From Ophioderma brevispina (Eukaryota; Echinodermata; Ophiuroidea; Amphilepidida; Ophiodermatidae): 64,000 nucleotides of DNA. The notes beneath the pieces were generated by a model. The model was given only the letters and a program-made list of their open reading frames with translations, was not told the origin of the DNA and did not search any database. A program made the position numbers and the translations under genes. Position 1 is the first letter of the stretch. The number at the start of each line of letters is the position of its first letter. Below, piece after piece: positions 1-11,060 of this stretch. The stretch lies in NCBI GenBank assembly GCA_023653785.1, contig JAMKCH010049012.1, positions 1-64,000 of the forward strand, in the 5' to 3' direction.

Positions 1-3000
1 AAGAAAATCAGGCAATGTTTTTGTTTCTCCTATTCGGGCTGTTAAGTGAGCTCCCAACGAAAGCTCCAGTAGATATTCTGAAATATGCATTTTAGGACAA
101 CATTAATTTTGCTGTTTTCATTAAAATAATGAAATTATCCTCATGAATGATCAAAATTTGGCAAGACTGGTTGAAATAGACATAAAGTGCATTGATTTAC
201 AAATCTGAGGGTCTGTAGATTTCACACCACTAATAGATCTTGTCTGGCCCCTCTGGCCGTAAAGTTTTTTGGGAAAAAGGTAAAAAAAGGACGTCTAATT
301 CAAATTTGAAAAATAGTCAAAACTGGAACTTCCTGGCCATATTTTGTGTTAGCAATTATTTTAAAGGTAAAAATCACAATCATCATACAAAAGGTGTGTG
401 AGGCTTACTACTGAGTATTACAGTACTAATTTTACACTCCATCCCATAGGAATATTTGGACTAGAAGCCACAGTTCAGGGAGGGATCGGAACTCATCCTT
501 GTCTTCATGCTTAGTAGCTCGAAAAATCGTGGTCAACTTATGGATTCTTCTTACTAAATGGGATGCAGAGGTCTAGCAGTCCAAGGTAATGCATAATTAA
601 GCAACTGAGTCGCTTCGTTAAGGATATATTTACGTTTTAATTAGGGCCATTTTGGACTAACCAATGGCATTTATTTGGGGTGTGAAACCTTATCTGACAC
701 ACACTTCACTGAGAATGCTGGTCTTTCACTGAATTGCAATCAATATGGCGATACCTTTATTGCAACTTTTAAAAAGGGAGAGATTTTCATATAAGAGGGG
801 TTTTTTATTGTGTTGGCATATTGATCACAATGGGGCAATAAGGGTCACATTTACGGATAAAACGAACTATCATCTAATTTTTGTTTTTCGTTAAGACCAT
901 GGTTTTTGTCCTAGGTGGGTATATAGGCATGCTGCGTTACTTTTTTTTGGGGGGGGGGGTCTTTATATCTACTGTCGCTGATATTTATGGAAAAGAAATT
1001 GTGATGAGATTCTTATTCTTTTCAATCAAATGTGCAACTTTTGCACTTGACTAACCCAGATTATTGAAAGGTATAATTAAAAAGACCCATATTAAATGCG
1101 CAGGAATCAGTTACTTCGCCGATATGCGTAACCAAAGTCCTTATGCAAACATCTTTTCTCTCTTTGATCCCATGGAGTAGTAGGTTTTGGGTTGGAAGAC
1201 CCTAAAAAGTAATGTAATAGTAATCGTAAAAAAAATAGTAACTAAAATAAAAATCATTTAAATCTTGCCAATGATTCGAACTTGTAATGGCTAAATTTTG
1301 ACATCATATGTTACAAACTACCAGTTGACTGAGTTTATGAGCACCGGGTTTATGATAAAAGCATTTAATTCATTTACTGTCTTTTTGGGTTCATTTGGGC
1401 TCTGTCCCTCTGACCGTTGAAAGCATTCTTTTTCAATGAACTTGTCCTTCCTATAGATTCATCGGGGGTGCACACTCTTTAAAGTGTGGATGGATCCAGA
1501 AGGTAAGTATAGCTTTCAGTCCTGCGATATGGGCAGAGTAACATCTCGAGTGGAATGGTAAGTTCAACTGCACGAATGCGTTTCTGAGCATTGTCAACAA
1601 TACAAGCCGAGGATGTTGGCTGGTTGGAAAGATGTTTGGTGGGATAGTACTACCATTGTTCTTGAAACTCGGTATTCAGCATAATGTTCATCGCTTGCAT
1701 CACAGAGGGTTATCATTGAGATGTTTAACAATGGTCACCAAAATAGAGTTGTACCTCCATGTATATGTATATCCCTCTTGCAATGGAACAATTATTATGA
1801 AGGAATTAGGGGAGAGCTTCGTTATTGCCACAAAAATTACACTCGATGTTTATTCTTTCCTCCACGCTTTGAGATTTGTAAAGGTAGGCAGATTGTTAAT
1901 AGATGCCCTTACTCCAAAATTGAGGAAGATTATAGATAACACTGGCCAACAAAATTATTTTTTTCTGGTGACTTAGATCTTAGAGTTGTGTTTAACTCAT
2001 TTGGGATCGCTGATTTCATAAATGGCATCAGTTTTCCCCTATCACGTCAATTTTTTTCTATATGTCATATGGTGAAACCTCAGGGAACACTATAATAGAA
2101 CACACCCATATTTGTTCAATGAGCAAAGAGTGGAAGGAGCAAGGATTGAGTTATATTTTTTATTTTGTCTTAAAAATATTGCACATTTATTGGAATTTGA
2201 TGAATACAACAACTTCATAGTAACCCTTGTAATACCAGGCTATTTTTGTAACATAAGTCTAACCGGGGGAGGGGGTTTTGCAATTCTCCATAGAATTTCC
2301 ATACCCGATTTTGGTAACAATGGATAGCTCTGGGTCTCCTCTATCCAGCGATACCAAACTAAGTACCAACAATTCCAGCAACTACGTGATAATGCACGGC
2401 GCCCTCCCAAAAATTTGGCGAATTTCAGTTTTGTGTGCAAGAGTATAGGAAAATTGTATTTTCTCTAAAGAAATCACACAAACGATCAATTTCTACTGTA
2501 TTTTTGGCTAAAATAATAAAGAAAACACACATTTAACTTAAAAATGAAGTTTAAGGTCAATAATATGAAAGCTTTTACTGATGAGAGAATTTTATGGTGT
2601 ACCCGGTTTATATAGTAAAGTATAGAGGATGTTTTCACCAACCCCACCCCAAGCCTCAACTTTGATGGTTTCCCTACCTCCTGGTAAGGTGGTGGGTCCG
2701 AAATGTTTTGCTAAAATGAGCTCAAAGGATGTAAAAACGATTACCTAAAGTAATTTAGCGACACAACCTCGCCTTTTTTGCACCTGGAGAAAAATTAAAA
2801 ATTAGAGGGGGGGGGTTGCAACAACAAATTTGTTCCATAAGGCCAATCTTCTTGCCAAAGTAAGATTTAATCTGGTGTGCCTTTATAGTTATGATAATTA
2901 TAGCAATATGTATGCAATTTACTTTCGACTTTAAATTGAGTTCATGTGATTTACTAACTTTGCTGGACTCGGGTAATACACCCCTCTCAAAGAAGTGGGG

Positions 3001-3215
3001 GTATAACATAGAGTGAAAATTTGATGTGTTATGCAAAAACTAATGCTATTTTTTAAATCAGCGACCCCAAATTACCTAAAATCAACTCTCAAACCAAAGT
3101 CACCAAAAACTCTGTTGGGCTGTGTAATAGATTTCCAATTAAGATCATTTTGTTCCGACTCAATGAGCTTAAGTAGATTCCCTTGTTGGCTGAATGCAAG
3201 ACCAATGTAAGTGAC
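1..3215. other. Intergenic stretch without a recognised gene
   Basis: No reading frame here resembles a known protein. The longest, 114 aa at 1632-1976, has no recognisable motif. A G-run lies near 949-958 and another near 2808-2816. The segment 2640-2750 resembles by eye a unit repeated four times between 33.4 and 37.5 kb: it has the same order of a gactttga-like box, a ggtg box, ctaaaat and a following ttacct. It is therefore probably a distant copy of that dispersed repeat. Confidence 0.5.
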
Positions 3216-3560
3216 ATTTTATTTTTAAAAATCTGACACTGAATTGCTGGCAAACTTCCTATACTTCCAGATTTAGTTGATATTCTTTTTACCCTAAATC
3301 TAGACTTTTTCCGATACACTAAAGCGTTATTCAGCATCCGTCATTATGTAATAACCCAAATTGAGAAGACTCGCGATAACGCACGTTGGTTTGACGGATG
3401 TTCTGAAAACGCCGATTGTTGTATTCCATAATGACGGATGCTGAATAACGCTTTAGTATATCGGAAAAATTCTAGATTTAGGGTAAAAAAGAAAATCAAC
3501 TGAATCTGGAAGTATAGGAAGTTTGCCAGCGATTCAGTGTCAGATTTTTGAATAAAATGG
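3216..3560. repeat. Foldback element with ~135-bp inverted arms
   Basis: The left arm (about 3216-3353) and right arm (about 3422-3560) are reverse complements with only scattered mismatches. They enclose a loop of about 70 bases. Both arms contain the box actaaagcgttattcagcat or its complement. Two small minus-strand reading frames here translate the two arms and are not genes. No target-site duplication could be fixed. It lies about 690 bp upstream of the GPCR start at 4247. It is most likely a MITE or foldback element; a transcript crossing it would form a long hairpin. Confidence 0.85.
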
Positions 3561-4246
3561 CGATCCAAATCTGGTACTGACTGATAATAAATTCATTCTT
3601 CAAGAAAGTTGCCATCGGTCCTCATATGTGTTTATTCTGTTTTCTGAACTGTTGTTTCAGTTTCAGTTTATTTTGTTGTTAACGCAGTAAGCTCAGCTTT
3701 TATTAATTTCATTCACTAGTGTCAGTATTTTTTTATTTAGCAATCAATAACACGTGGTATATCTTATATAGTGCTGTTTACATATCTCTCAATGTTATTT
3801 TCAAAGACCACATCTGCTCTGAATGGAAGTGTTGCTTTTCACAAATACTAAAAGACATTATTAACAGTGGTGTTGAGGTCAACACGGTTAATTACAGAAT
3901 CAGTCAATCCCATAGTTTACTTCAAAAACATGAGTGTTGTTCATACCAATCGCTATTTTTTGATAATATGAAGTGGCCTTCTAGATTTTATTTACAGGTC
4001 AAACAAACCTAAAGGCGTCCGTTATTTGTGGGAAAATACTAGTCTACAAATTCTCCAATATCAAAAATTTATCAAAACATATGATATTATGTTCGATGTT
4101 ATGTAAGATTGACCATACGGTTATGAGGCGCACCAAAAACCTTCTACACATCTCACATACATTTTAAATTCAGAGTCTATCAAGATTTTATCTTATATTA
4201 GGAACTTCTCTCTCTCAAGCGAGAACGTTCTTCTGTATATGCGAAA
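3561..4246. other. 5' flank of the 4247 GPCR gene
   Basis: This AT-rich stretch separates the foldback from the receptor start. It holds one 97-aa reading frame (3719-4012) with no recognisable domain and otherwise nothing I can assign. I could not place a promoter or an upstream exon. Confidence 0.4.
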
Positions 4247-5368
4247 ATGAATTGTTCATTATATCATAGTAATGACATCAACAATTTTTCGCTTCTACAA
4301 GAGGCTGAAGGCGCGGTGCATACCTTAACAGAACAGCTATTTGTGACGGTCGTAATGCCGCTGGTGTTGGTAACTGCCTTTCTTGGCAATTTGGCATTCT
4401 TAATAGCTGTCATTCGCATTCCTAGATTGCACACCCGTACTAATGTGTATCTAGCCCAAGTTGCTATATGTGACTCAGTATTTGTGGTGGTCGCAACATC
4501 GTTATATATATGGCATTTCAAAGCGTCACCAATCAGATTCCATGTTGAAGTTCAATCATGGGTCGGATGCTTCGCTTCTTTCTTTCCGTTACTTTGGACC
4601 TACTTCGCCTCTATGTTTCTCTTGACTCTTGTAACTACAGAAAGATTTTACGCCGTTTGTCATCCACTCAAGCTACGTATCATAACCGGAAATCATCGTA
4701 ATGAAAGACTAACGCTTGCAGTGTGGTTCGTAAGCCTCGTTTGTACTGGTGTAGGCGTCTTGCGCTATTCTAGTCTCCAAATCAGGTGCATCGTCTGGCC
4801 TGACGATCCGGAATATTCTTCATTACAAAGGATTGTCAAGTTATGCGTACCAATTAATCCGTTTATAACCGTGTTCTCAGAACTGATTCAGACATTGCCA
4901 TTTTATCTTGTGTTTCCTCTTAACCTTTACATGTATATTAGAATTATTTATACGCTCGGAAACAGAATGGGAAACGAAAGCTCCGATGCTGCTGCCAATC
5001 CGTTGCAAGCTTTGCCGAAACAAAGTCAAATCCGGAACCAAGTGGCTCGTCTACTAATCATAAATGGACTAGTGTTCTTCCTTTGTCAGAGTCCAGTTCG
5101 GTTAGCTTCCATTGATTTTATTCTAACTAAATTGACTGGAAAGGGAATATTTACTGAGGCACAATATGGCGGTCTTCTTGTTATTGGACGCACGATGTTA
5201 TTTTTGAATTCAACCGTTAATCCTTTGATATATATAGGTTGCAGTTCTTTCTACAGACGAGCCATCTGGGAAGGTATCTCGTGCTGGAGTGCACCGCGGC
5301 ATAGACAAGCTCACATGCAAAAGTCTACAACAAGGTTAAGTAATTTAATAGATGAAGATCGAGTGTAA
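4247..5368 (+). CDS. Intronless rhodopsin-family (class A) GPCR
   Basis: This 373-aa seven-helix receptor sits in the plasma membrane and should signal through G proteins. The N-terminus carries two N-glycosylation sequons (N2, N13). TM1 has the conserved N48 and TM2 has D76. Cysteines C108 (start of TM3) and C181 (second extracellular loop) can form the usual disulfide. The DRY box is E132-R133-F134. TM6 has C280-Q-S-P283 without the usual tryptophan. TM7 has a canonical NPLIY at 325-329, followed by an amphipathic helix-8 region. The start codon has an A at -3 and gives a normal short extracellular N-terminus. The ORF is uninterrupted. By eye it resembles peptide receptors of the TRH or neuromedin U type, but the ligand is not assigned. 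Relatives lie at 7529, 26326 and 38473, all on the opposite strand. Confidence 0.92.
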   Translation: MNCSLYHSNDINNFSLLQEAEGAVHTLTEQLFVTVVMPLVLVTAFLGNLAFLIAVIRIPRLHTRTNVYLAQVAICDSVFVVVATSLYIWHFKASPIRFHVEVQSWVGCFASFFPLLWTYFASMFLLTLVTTERFYAVCHPLKLRIITGNHRNERLTLAVWFVSLVCTGVGVLRYSSLQIRCIVWPDDPEYSSLQRIVKLCVPINPFITVFSELIQTLPFYLVFPLNLYMYIRIIYTLGNRMGNESSDAAANPLQALPKQSQIRNQVARLLIINGLVFFLCQSPVRLASIDFILTKLTGKGIFTEAQYGGLLVIGRTMLFLNSTVNPLIYIGCSSFYRRAIWEGISCWSAPRHRQAHMQKSTTRLSNLIDEDRV

Positions 5369-5670
5369 CTGTTTAAAATATAAGCAGTTACTCTCTAGTT
5401 TAGTTGACATTAGTATAACATATTTTTGCGATCTTTGGCTTCGTTATGAATGTCTGATTTCTTGAAAGTCCCCATTTATCTATTGTGTTATTTCTGAATT
5501 CAATAGCGAATCTCTGTATATACATAGGTTGCACATTTAACGCCTTCATTGCCGTTTAGCTTATTTATGTCTACAAACCCATATAGGCTGACACCACCAC
5601 ATGGGTATGGTTTGCTGAGTGTACCGCGGGATTAAAGTACCACATATGGGAGTGGCGTTGGTGATTATTC

Positions 5671-5676
5671 AATAAA
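5671..5676 (+). promoter_or_regulatory. Candidate polyadenylation signal AATAAA
   Basis: A canonical AATAAA lies about 300 bp after the stop codon of the 4247 receptor gene and about 40 bp before the SINE. It is the first clear signal downstream. The assignment rests on position only. Confidence 0.4.
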
Positions 5677-5718
5677 CTCATTGCTTTCTTGATCACAATG
5701 TACAGTTACTGGTATTCA

Positions 5719-6006
5719 GGGGCACATGTGGTGCAGTGGATCAGCGCTTGCATTATAAGCATACGGTTGTGGGTTCGAGCCCCACTGTCGCCAATGTGTT
5801 GTGCACTTGGGCAATGTACTTTACCTCGCTTGCCTCTCTCCACCCAGGAGTATAAATGGGTACCGGCATACGCTGGGAATGCAAAACAGACTCGATGTGC
5901 GGGAGGAGTGGCGAACCCCCCACAGCAACATTATATGAGGGAGTCTGGCCCAAACGCCAATGACAGAGAGATGGGCACTCCGCCTGCGGGCGCACCATTT
6001 GCATTT
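5719..6006 (+). mobile_element. tRNA-derived SINE, copy 1, with 9-bp TSD
   Basis: This non-coding retroposon of about 288 bp is moved by LINE machinery. The first 75 bases form a tRNA-like head: an A-box-like tggtgcagtgg, a B box ggttcgagccc at 5772-5782, and an end in cca at 5793. A SINE-specific body follows, running to gcgcaccatttgcattt. A perfect 9-bp target-site duplication, tggtattca, flanks it at 5710-5718 and 6007-6015, which fixes both ends. Copies 2 (33084-33396) and 3 (62527-62742, minus) share the body. Reading frames across it are chance translations. Confidence 0.93.
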
Positions 6007-6015
6007 TGGTATTCA

Positions 6016-6693
6016 ACAGAAACCCCAGCCTCAGGAGACTAAGATTGTATCATCACATAGGTTAAACTAGTTTGAAAGACAGATTTTTTAGGCTGATCTA
6101 TCTCATAGATTTTCTTCATCCTGTAATTATAAGAATATTGATGATTTGGTTAAATGCTATTAAAATGGTGATAAGGTCAACATTAGATAAGCAATCCAAT
6201 GAGACTCTCGTGCTTACATTCACCATGAGCGTTGTCTTTGTCGCAATCTGAAGAGAAAATGGCGCAAATCAAGGCAGGCCACTGATCGTCAGCTCTATGT
6301 TGAGCACCCTACTTCCAAATACAACATACGAATACTGAATATAGTGGTATCCAAACTATGGTAAGTAAGAGTGATTATAACTGAAAATATCGTTGTACCT
6401 TTACGAAATACGGTGGTTGCCAAATGATGCCGGTGTAGAATGTTTTATAGTCCGCCGGACTCATAGTCCACCTACAACGGTAAAGATAGGGCGCTCGATT
6501 CAGTTGACTCTGTACGCAACATTAGTTTCACGCTTTATTCCCAATATTTCGTTGTCGTCTATGGAGCCCGGACAATGGCTCCCGGCGGACCACATCTCCT
6601 TTTACACCGGTTACACATTTTAAAGCGTCTTCTACTCTAATTATATGTCTTTTGTTCATGTGATAGAACAGGAGCAGAATATCGGTCATCCCC
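6016..6693. other. Intergenic stretch, nothing recognised
   Basis: This is AT-rich sequence between the SINE and the long foldback. A 76-aa reading frame (6393-6623) has no recognisable motif. Confidence 0.4.
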
Positions 6694-7433
6694 CACTACA
6701 GAAAAGGTTTAACACCATTGGTAGTTAGTATAGACCCTCTAAGTCATTGCTGGGTAGTTAGTACTCTCAAAAATGGTGGTGTCACTTTTTCAATAGGGAT
6801 CAGTTTAAGGTTACAAACGGGTCAAAAACTTAAAATGTCCCAATCATGTTGAAAAGTATGCCATATTGTCCGTCAAGTCGTAACGATTCTAAAAAATGTA
6901 TAGTTTGAACCACTTTACGACCATTGGTTTTGGAGTTATAGGATAAAAATGACTAAAATTGTAAAAAAGTCAATCTTAATTTGTAGAGGGGTCAACATTT
7001 AAATTTACTCTGATATATTGCCAGATAACATGATAACTATGCATTGCAGATGCTACAAACTATTCCTTATTTTGACACATCAAACTAGATAAACAATTCG
7101 TTTCATTTTTTACTAAAATTGGAGCAACTTCTGATTTTGACCCCTGTACAAATGAAAATTGTACAATTTTACAATTTTAGCCATTTTACCCTATAACTCC
7201 CAAACCAATGGCCATAGGTGGTACAAAGTATACCTTTTTGGAATCCTTATGACTAGACGGGCAATATGGCATACATTTCAACGTGATTGGAGCATTTTAA
7301 AAGTTTGACCCCTGTGTAACCTTAAATTGGTCCTATTGAAAAAGTAACAATACAATTTGAGAGCACTATCTACCTAGTATTGATATAGAGGGTCCATACT
7401 AACTACCAAAGGTGTTAAACCTTTTCTGTAGTG
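6694..7433. mobile_element. Long foldback element (~740 bp), TIR cactacagaaaagg
   Basis: The outer ends are near-perfect inverted repeats of about 48 bp: cactacagaaaaggtttaac at the left and its complement ending at 7433. The inverted homology continues inwards for about 350 bp on each side, including a gacccctgt box, a gtatacctttt box and an aaactattcctta box, with a short central spacer. There is no coding potential. Related arms occur in the elements at 10600-11060 and 59840-60702. It is a non-autonomous DNA transposon, and its superfamily cannot be set without a confident target-site duplication. Confidence 0.88.
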
Positions 7434-7528
7434 TGGAATGAACGATGATGTTTGACATAGGTCCATGCTCCGCTCTATGAACGACCTGGCATCGTTTATT
7501 AACAATAATCTTGTTACCATCTGCAATC

Positions 7529-8625
7529 TTAGGTTTTGTTATCTATAGCAGATACTGAGCACGCCTTCTTGTCACGTCGACTTTTTTGACAAGTAAAAGC
7601 GACGCGAAAAGCCTGTCGATAGAAGGAACTAGTAGCTATGTAGATGAAAGGATTAACACAACTATTCAACAATATTAAGGCTCGACTGATCAGTAATGTT
7701 ATTGCGTATTGAACGGGATCTAGCATGTCCTTTCCTGTGGTTTGTTGTATGATGTTATTGATACTTCCTAGACGATAAGGAGCTTGACAAAGAAAGAAGA
7801 CGGTCCCGTTAACAATAAGAAGGCGAGCGACTTGGTTGCGTACGCGAATCGTCGAACAATGCTTTGATTGTTCATTTGTTGATGAAGCCACATGTCGATT
7901 GCTCAATGCAATTATTATCTTGTAATACATAAAGATATGTACCGGTAATGCAAGAAAAAAAGGCGCTGTTAGGACAACCTTACCGAGAATAAAGACTTTG
8001 TGATTTAAGGGGCCACAAAATTGAATCATATTGGAAAGGTAAGGAATTCTTCTTGTTGAGGCCAATAAATGCATACAGTCGTATACCCGGAGTGACGAGG
8101 TATAACCAACGCGATGAAAGCCAGCCCTATTAGCCATGAAGCAGTTATAATTTGAACCGTATGTCTTTTCCCTGCCATAACACGAAAACGATATTGAAGC
8201 GGTCGACAGATAGCCAAATACCTTTCAGCAGTTACAATTGTAATTAGAGCAGGAACAGAAATTTCCACAGTAGGAAAAGCCAAAAACTCCCGCGCATCCG
8301 TAGCCAGAGAGAAATAAGACGTCATTTCGAACAGGTTGTAACGAATACGTAGACAGGTAAATGGCAACGTGTCAGCACAAATGTTAGACAGCTACGGCAA
8401 TATTGTTTAGATAGCGTTTGTAATAGTTTGCATTTGTCGGACTCGAATACTAGAACAATCAAAGCATGTTGCCTTCAAAGTTCCAACCAGCAGGCTTATA
8501 GGCATACAACCATACAAAGTATGTCCTCGGTTGATGTCCAAAGCCACTGGTTGCCGAAGCCTCATAGACAATTGCTTTGTTCTGGTATTAAGACATTCAA
8601 TAGATAAATTGTTTTCCATAGTCAT
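7529..8625 (-). pseudogene. Frameshifted class A GPCR, relative of the 26326 gene
   Basis: On the minus strand, 8026-8367 encodes TM3 to the second extracellular loop, with an intact E-R-Y box and a loop cysteine. The segment 7529-8137 encodes the end of that loop to the C-terminus, including TM6 F-L-C-Q-A-P-Y-R and TM7 N-P-F-I-Y. A single indel near 8040 separates the two frames. The N-terminus and TM1 region lie in a third frame starting at about 8625, and TM2 needs at least two more frame changes. With several independent lesions this is a dead gene, not one assembly error. TM5-TM7 are well preserved, so inactivation may be fairly recent. It lies tail-to-tail with the intact receptor at 4247. 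Confidence 0.88.
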
Positions 8626-10599
8626 TTACTTTGTGTTGACAGTCTAAGGCAAAAAGGGAGATCACAACAGTTGATTTTGTTGCACTACAGAGAGTTCGTC
8701 TCCTTAATGCTATACTACACAATCAGCCACGGACGATATTATTGAATTTTTATTTTGATGCAAATACGCAATTGAGACAAAACATCATGTATGACCGCAG
8801 TTATAACCCATGTGCAGCTTAAAGAGTTTGTATAGCCACTATCTTGCTCTACTACGAAGGGCTGCATTAAGTGTCCTCTTTCATTGTCCGCTTCGATTCT
8901 ATGCAGTCACCTATACGAGCCAAGAAGAGAAAGAAGAAAGTGATTAATATACTAGTTACACAACAATATTTAAAAAACTGCTCGTGCGGGATTTGACTTC
9001 GTAAGCTATACCACGTGGACTATTGCCTCCAAAGACAATCGAAAGAATAAAGACGTGCTAACGTTGTATCTCTCACAATGAGTGTTGAGTAATTAACTTT
9101 TATTGTAATTTGACACAAGGACAGCATGTTCCAGTGATAATTAAGCAGAGTTCGATAGCAGAATCATACAAACATTACAGTTTAACGGACCGACAGAATC
9201 GCCCGCTAGGGGGAATGTTTTCACTCCGATATGTTTCTCCTTACTCAATCTACATGTACTTCGCGAAGACAAGTTTATATAATTTGATTTTTATAAAAAA
9301 GTGTAAGTTACCGATATCTATCGTTTTAAATAAAACATATCTGAAACAGGGTATGTGTTCTTAATTAAAATTTACGACATATATTTTGTTAGTTTGAGCA
9401 CGAAGTTATACCCAACGTCTAGTCGATTAATAGTTTAATCTCCTTGAAAGATAATCTTATTTGAAGTAAAACCATGGCAGTGACGCACTCTATTTACTAA
9501 ACCGTGGTCTACTTTCTACGAATCTTCTGTTATACCATGTCTTAGTGTAGATTCGTATCTATACGAATCTACAGAAAAGTGTGGGTCCGTATCTACGAAA
9601 CTACGAGCGAATTTAATCCAACATGAATAAACATTTAACAGAAGATTCGTATAAATTATCTCACGATGTAGTACATAGCTTGACCATGTTGTGGTATTAC
9701 GGTCGTGAAGAATTGAATATAGCCTACAAAATTAAAAAAAGAAATCAGTGAAATAACAGACATGGGATTTTAAAAATATAAGACATGGGATACAGGGCGT
9801 ATTTTTTTTGAAGTTTTAGTTGTGTTATCTTTATACAAAGCTTCGTTTATACAAAATTAATGATGTACTTTTAATATGTTTTCAGTGTTTTTTTTAATTA
9901 AAAAAAAAAAAAAAAAAGTAATCAGTTTTATTTTTAAAATTTCACCTATTTTATTCTTATAAATGGTTTGATCTTGCATTTCATAAATTCCTTCAACATA
10001 TTCGGCCGGAATCTTTAGTAGGTATTTAAAAATCACCTTTTGGTTTCTTTTTTTTCGGCCTTTAAAAATATGTATTTTTATTTTTGTGTGGTTTTTTAAA
10101 AATTTCTGTCTTATTTCAATCGTTGACATTTGCACTGTATAAAGTCTAACATTTGTAAGCCTATGCTTGAATTCTTTGAAATTGGCATAATTTTTAAACG
10201 GTGCTGTAAATTTTGTTTTCACTTTAAAGGTATCATGTGAAGTTTGGTTATTGTTTTAGGCCTCGTGTTAAAGGTAGCGTTTAGAGTTTTAATGCAGTTT
10301 ACATTTGGCAATTGGAATTGTTGTCAACCGAATGATTAATTGAATTCAATTTTTCACTCATTTGTATATCAATCGATTATGATTAGGCCTATTTTAAGGC
10401 CCTGTGTGTGTCAACGAGCGAAACAAAATTGGAAGAGGACCTTCACAGTTTTGCGGGTAGATCCGGGCATCTATATTTTACATGGGTCCTATATAGCCCT
10501 TGGAGGCTAGCACCACATTGGTAACACATCTCAAGTACACAAAAGGTTTAAGTGATAAAATGTTTGAATACTGACGAAAACCCTGATGGAAACGTGATT
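8626..10599. other. Intergenic stretch with a short hairpin element
   Basis: No gene is recognised. A 121-aa minus-strand frame at 9857-10222 is lysine- and phenylalanine-rich low-complexity translation of AT-rich DNA with an A-run. The hairpin at 9518-9650 is listed separately. Confidence 0.4.
9518..9650. repeat. Small palindromic element with inner perfect hairpin
   Basis: Outer inverted repeats acgaatcttctgtt and aacagaagattcgt bound about 130 bp. Inside, 9547-9572 is a perfect hairpin with 12-bp arms (gtagattcgtat) and a 2-base loop. The same attcgta motif recurs in arms and hairpin. It is probably a MITE or a decayed foldback. Confidence 0.65.
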
Positions 10600-11060
10600 C
10601 TTAAGTGCCGCAATGGTGCCTAAGGAGAGGGGGCCAAAACCAAGGTTGTACAGGGGTCAAATGTGTAAATTGATCCAATCAGGTTGAAAGCACACCATGT
10701 TATGTGTCTAACATAAGGATTCAGAAAAAGGTATAGTTTGTATAGACAGCCTAAAAGTTCAGAGTATAGGCTTAAAACAGCAAAAATCAATAATAAGGGT
10801 CAATTAGTTGTACAGGGGTAAATTTTAAAGTGCTCCGATTTGGATAAAAAAGGGGGTGCAAATTATGGTGAAGTCATAGGCTTAAAAATAAGGAATAGTT
10901 AGACTGTCTTAAATGCTTAGTCCGATTTGTAGGGGGCACAAGAAGGTCAACGTCCATGCATTCCAATGGTGGCTTGATATCTGGTTACCCCCCTACGTTC
11001 GTAAGCAAGCATTTGAGACACTCAAACTATTCCTTCATCTATCCATGAGCTCCACCAATA
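10600..11060. repeat. Decayed foldback related to 6694 and 59840 elements
   Basis: This segment carries the family boxes acaggggtcaaa, gaaagcacaccatgtt, aaaaaggtatagtttg and ataaggaatagtt in the order seen in the element at 59840. A short inverted partner (gcatttgagacactcaaact, near 11010-11030) follows a central spacer. The right arm is mostly missing, so this is a truncated copy. Confidence 0.65.

Noticed and set aside
1632..1976. A 114-aa frame as a gene
   Set aside because: It has no recognisable motif, overlaps another frame and sits in AT-rich DNA with no supporting context.
5719..5793. A functional tRNA gene
   Set aside because: The tRNA-like part is the head of a SINE with a body, two sibling copies and target-site duplications.
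9857..10222. A 121-aa lysine-rich frame as a gene
   Set aside because: It translates low-complexity AT-rich sequence including an A-run and has no domain signature.
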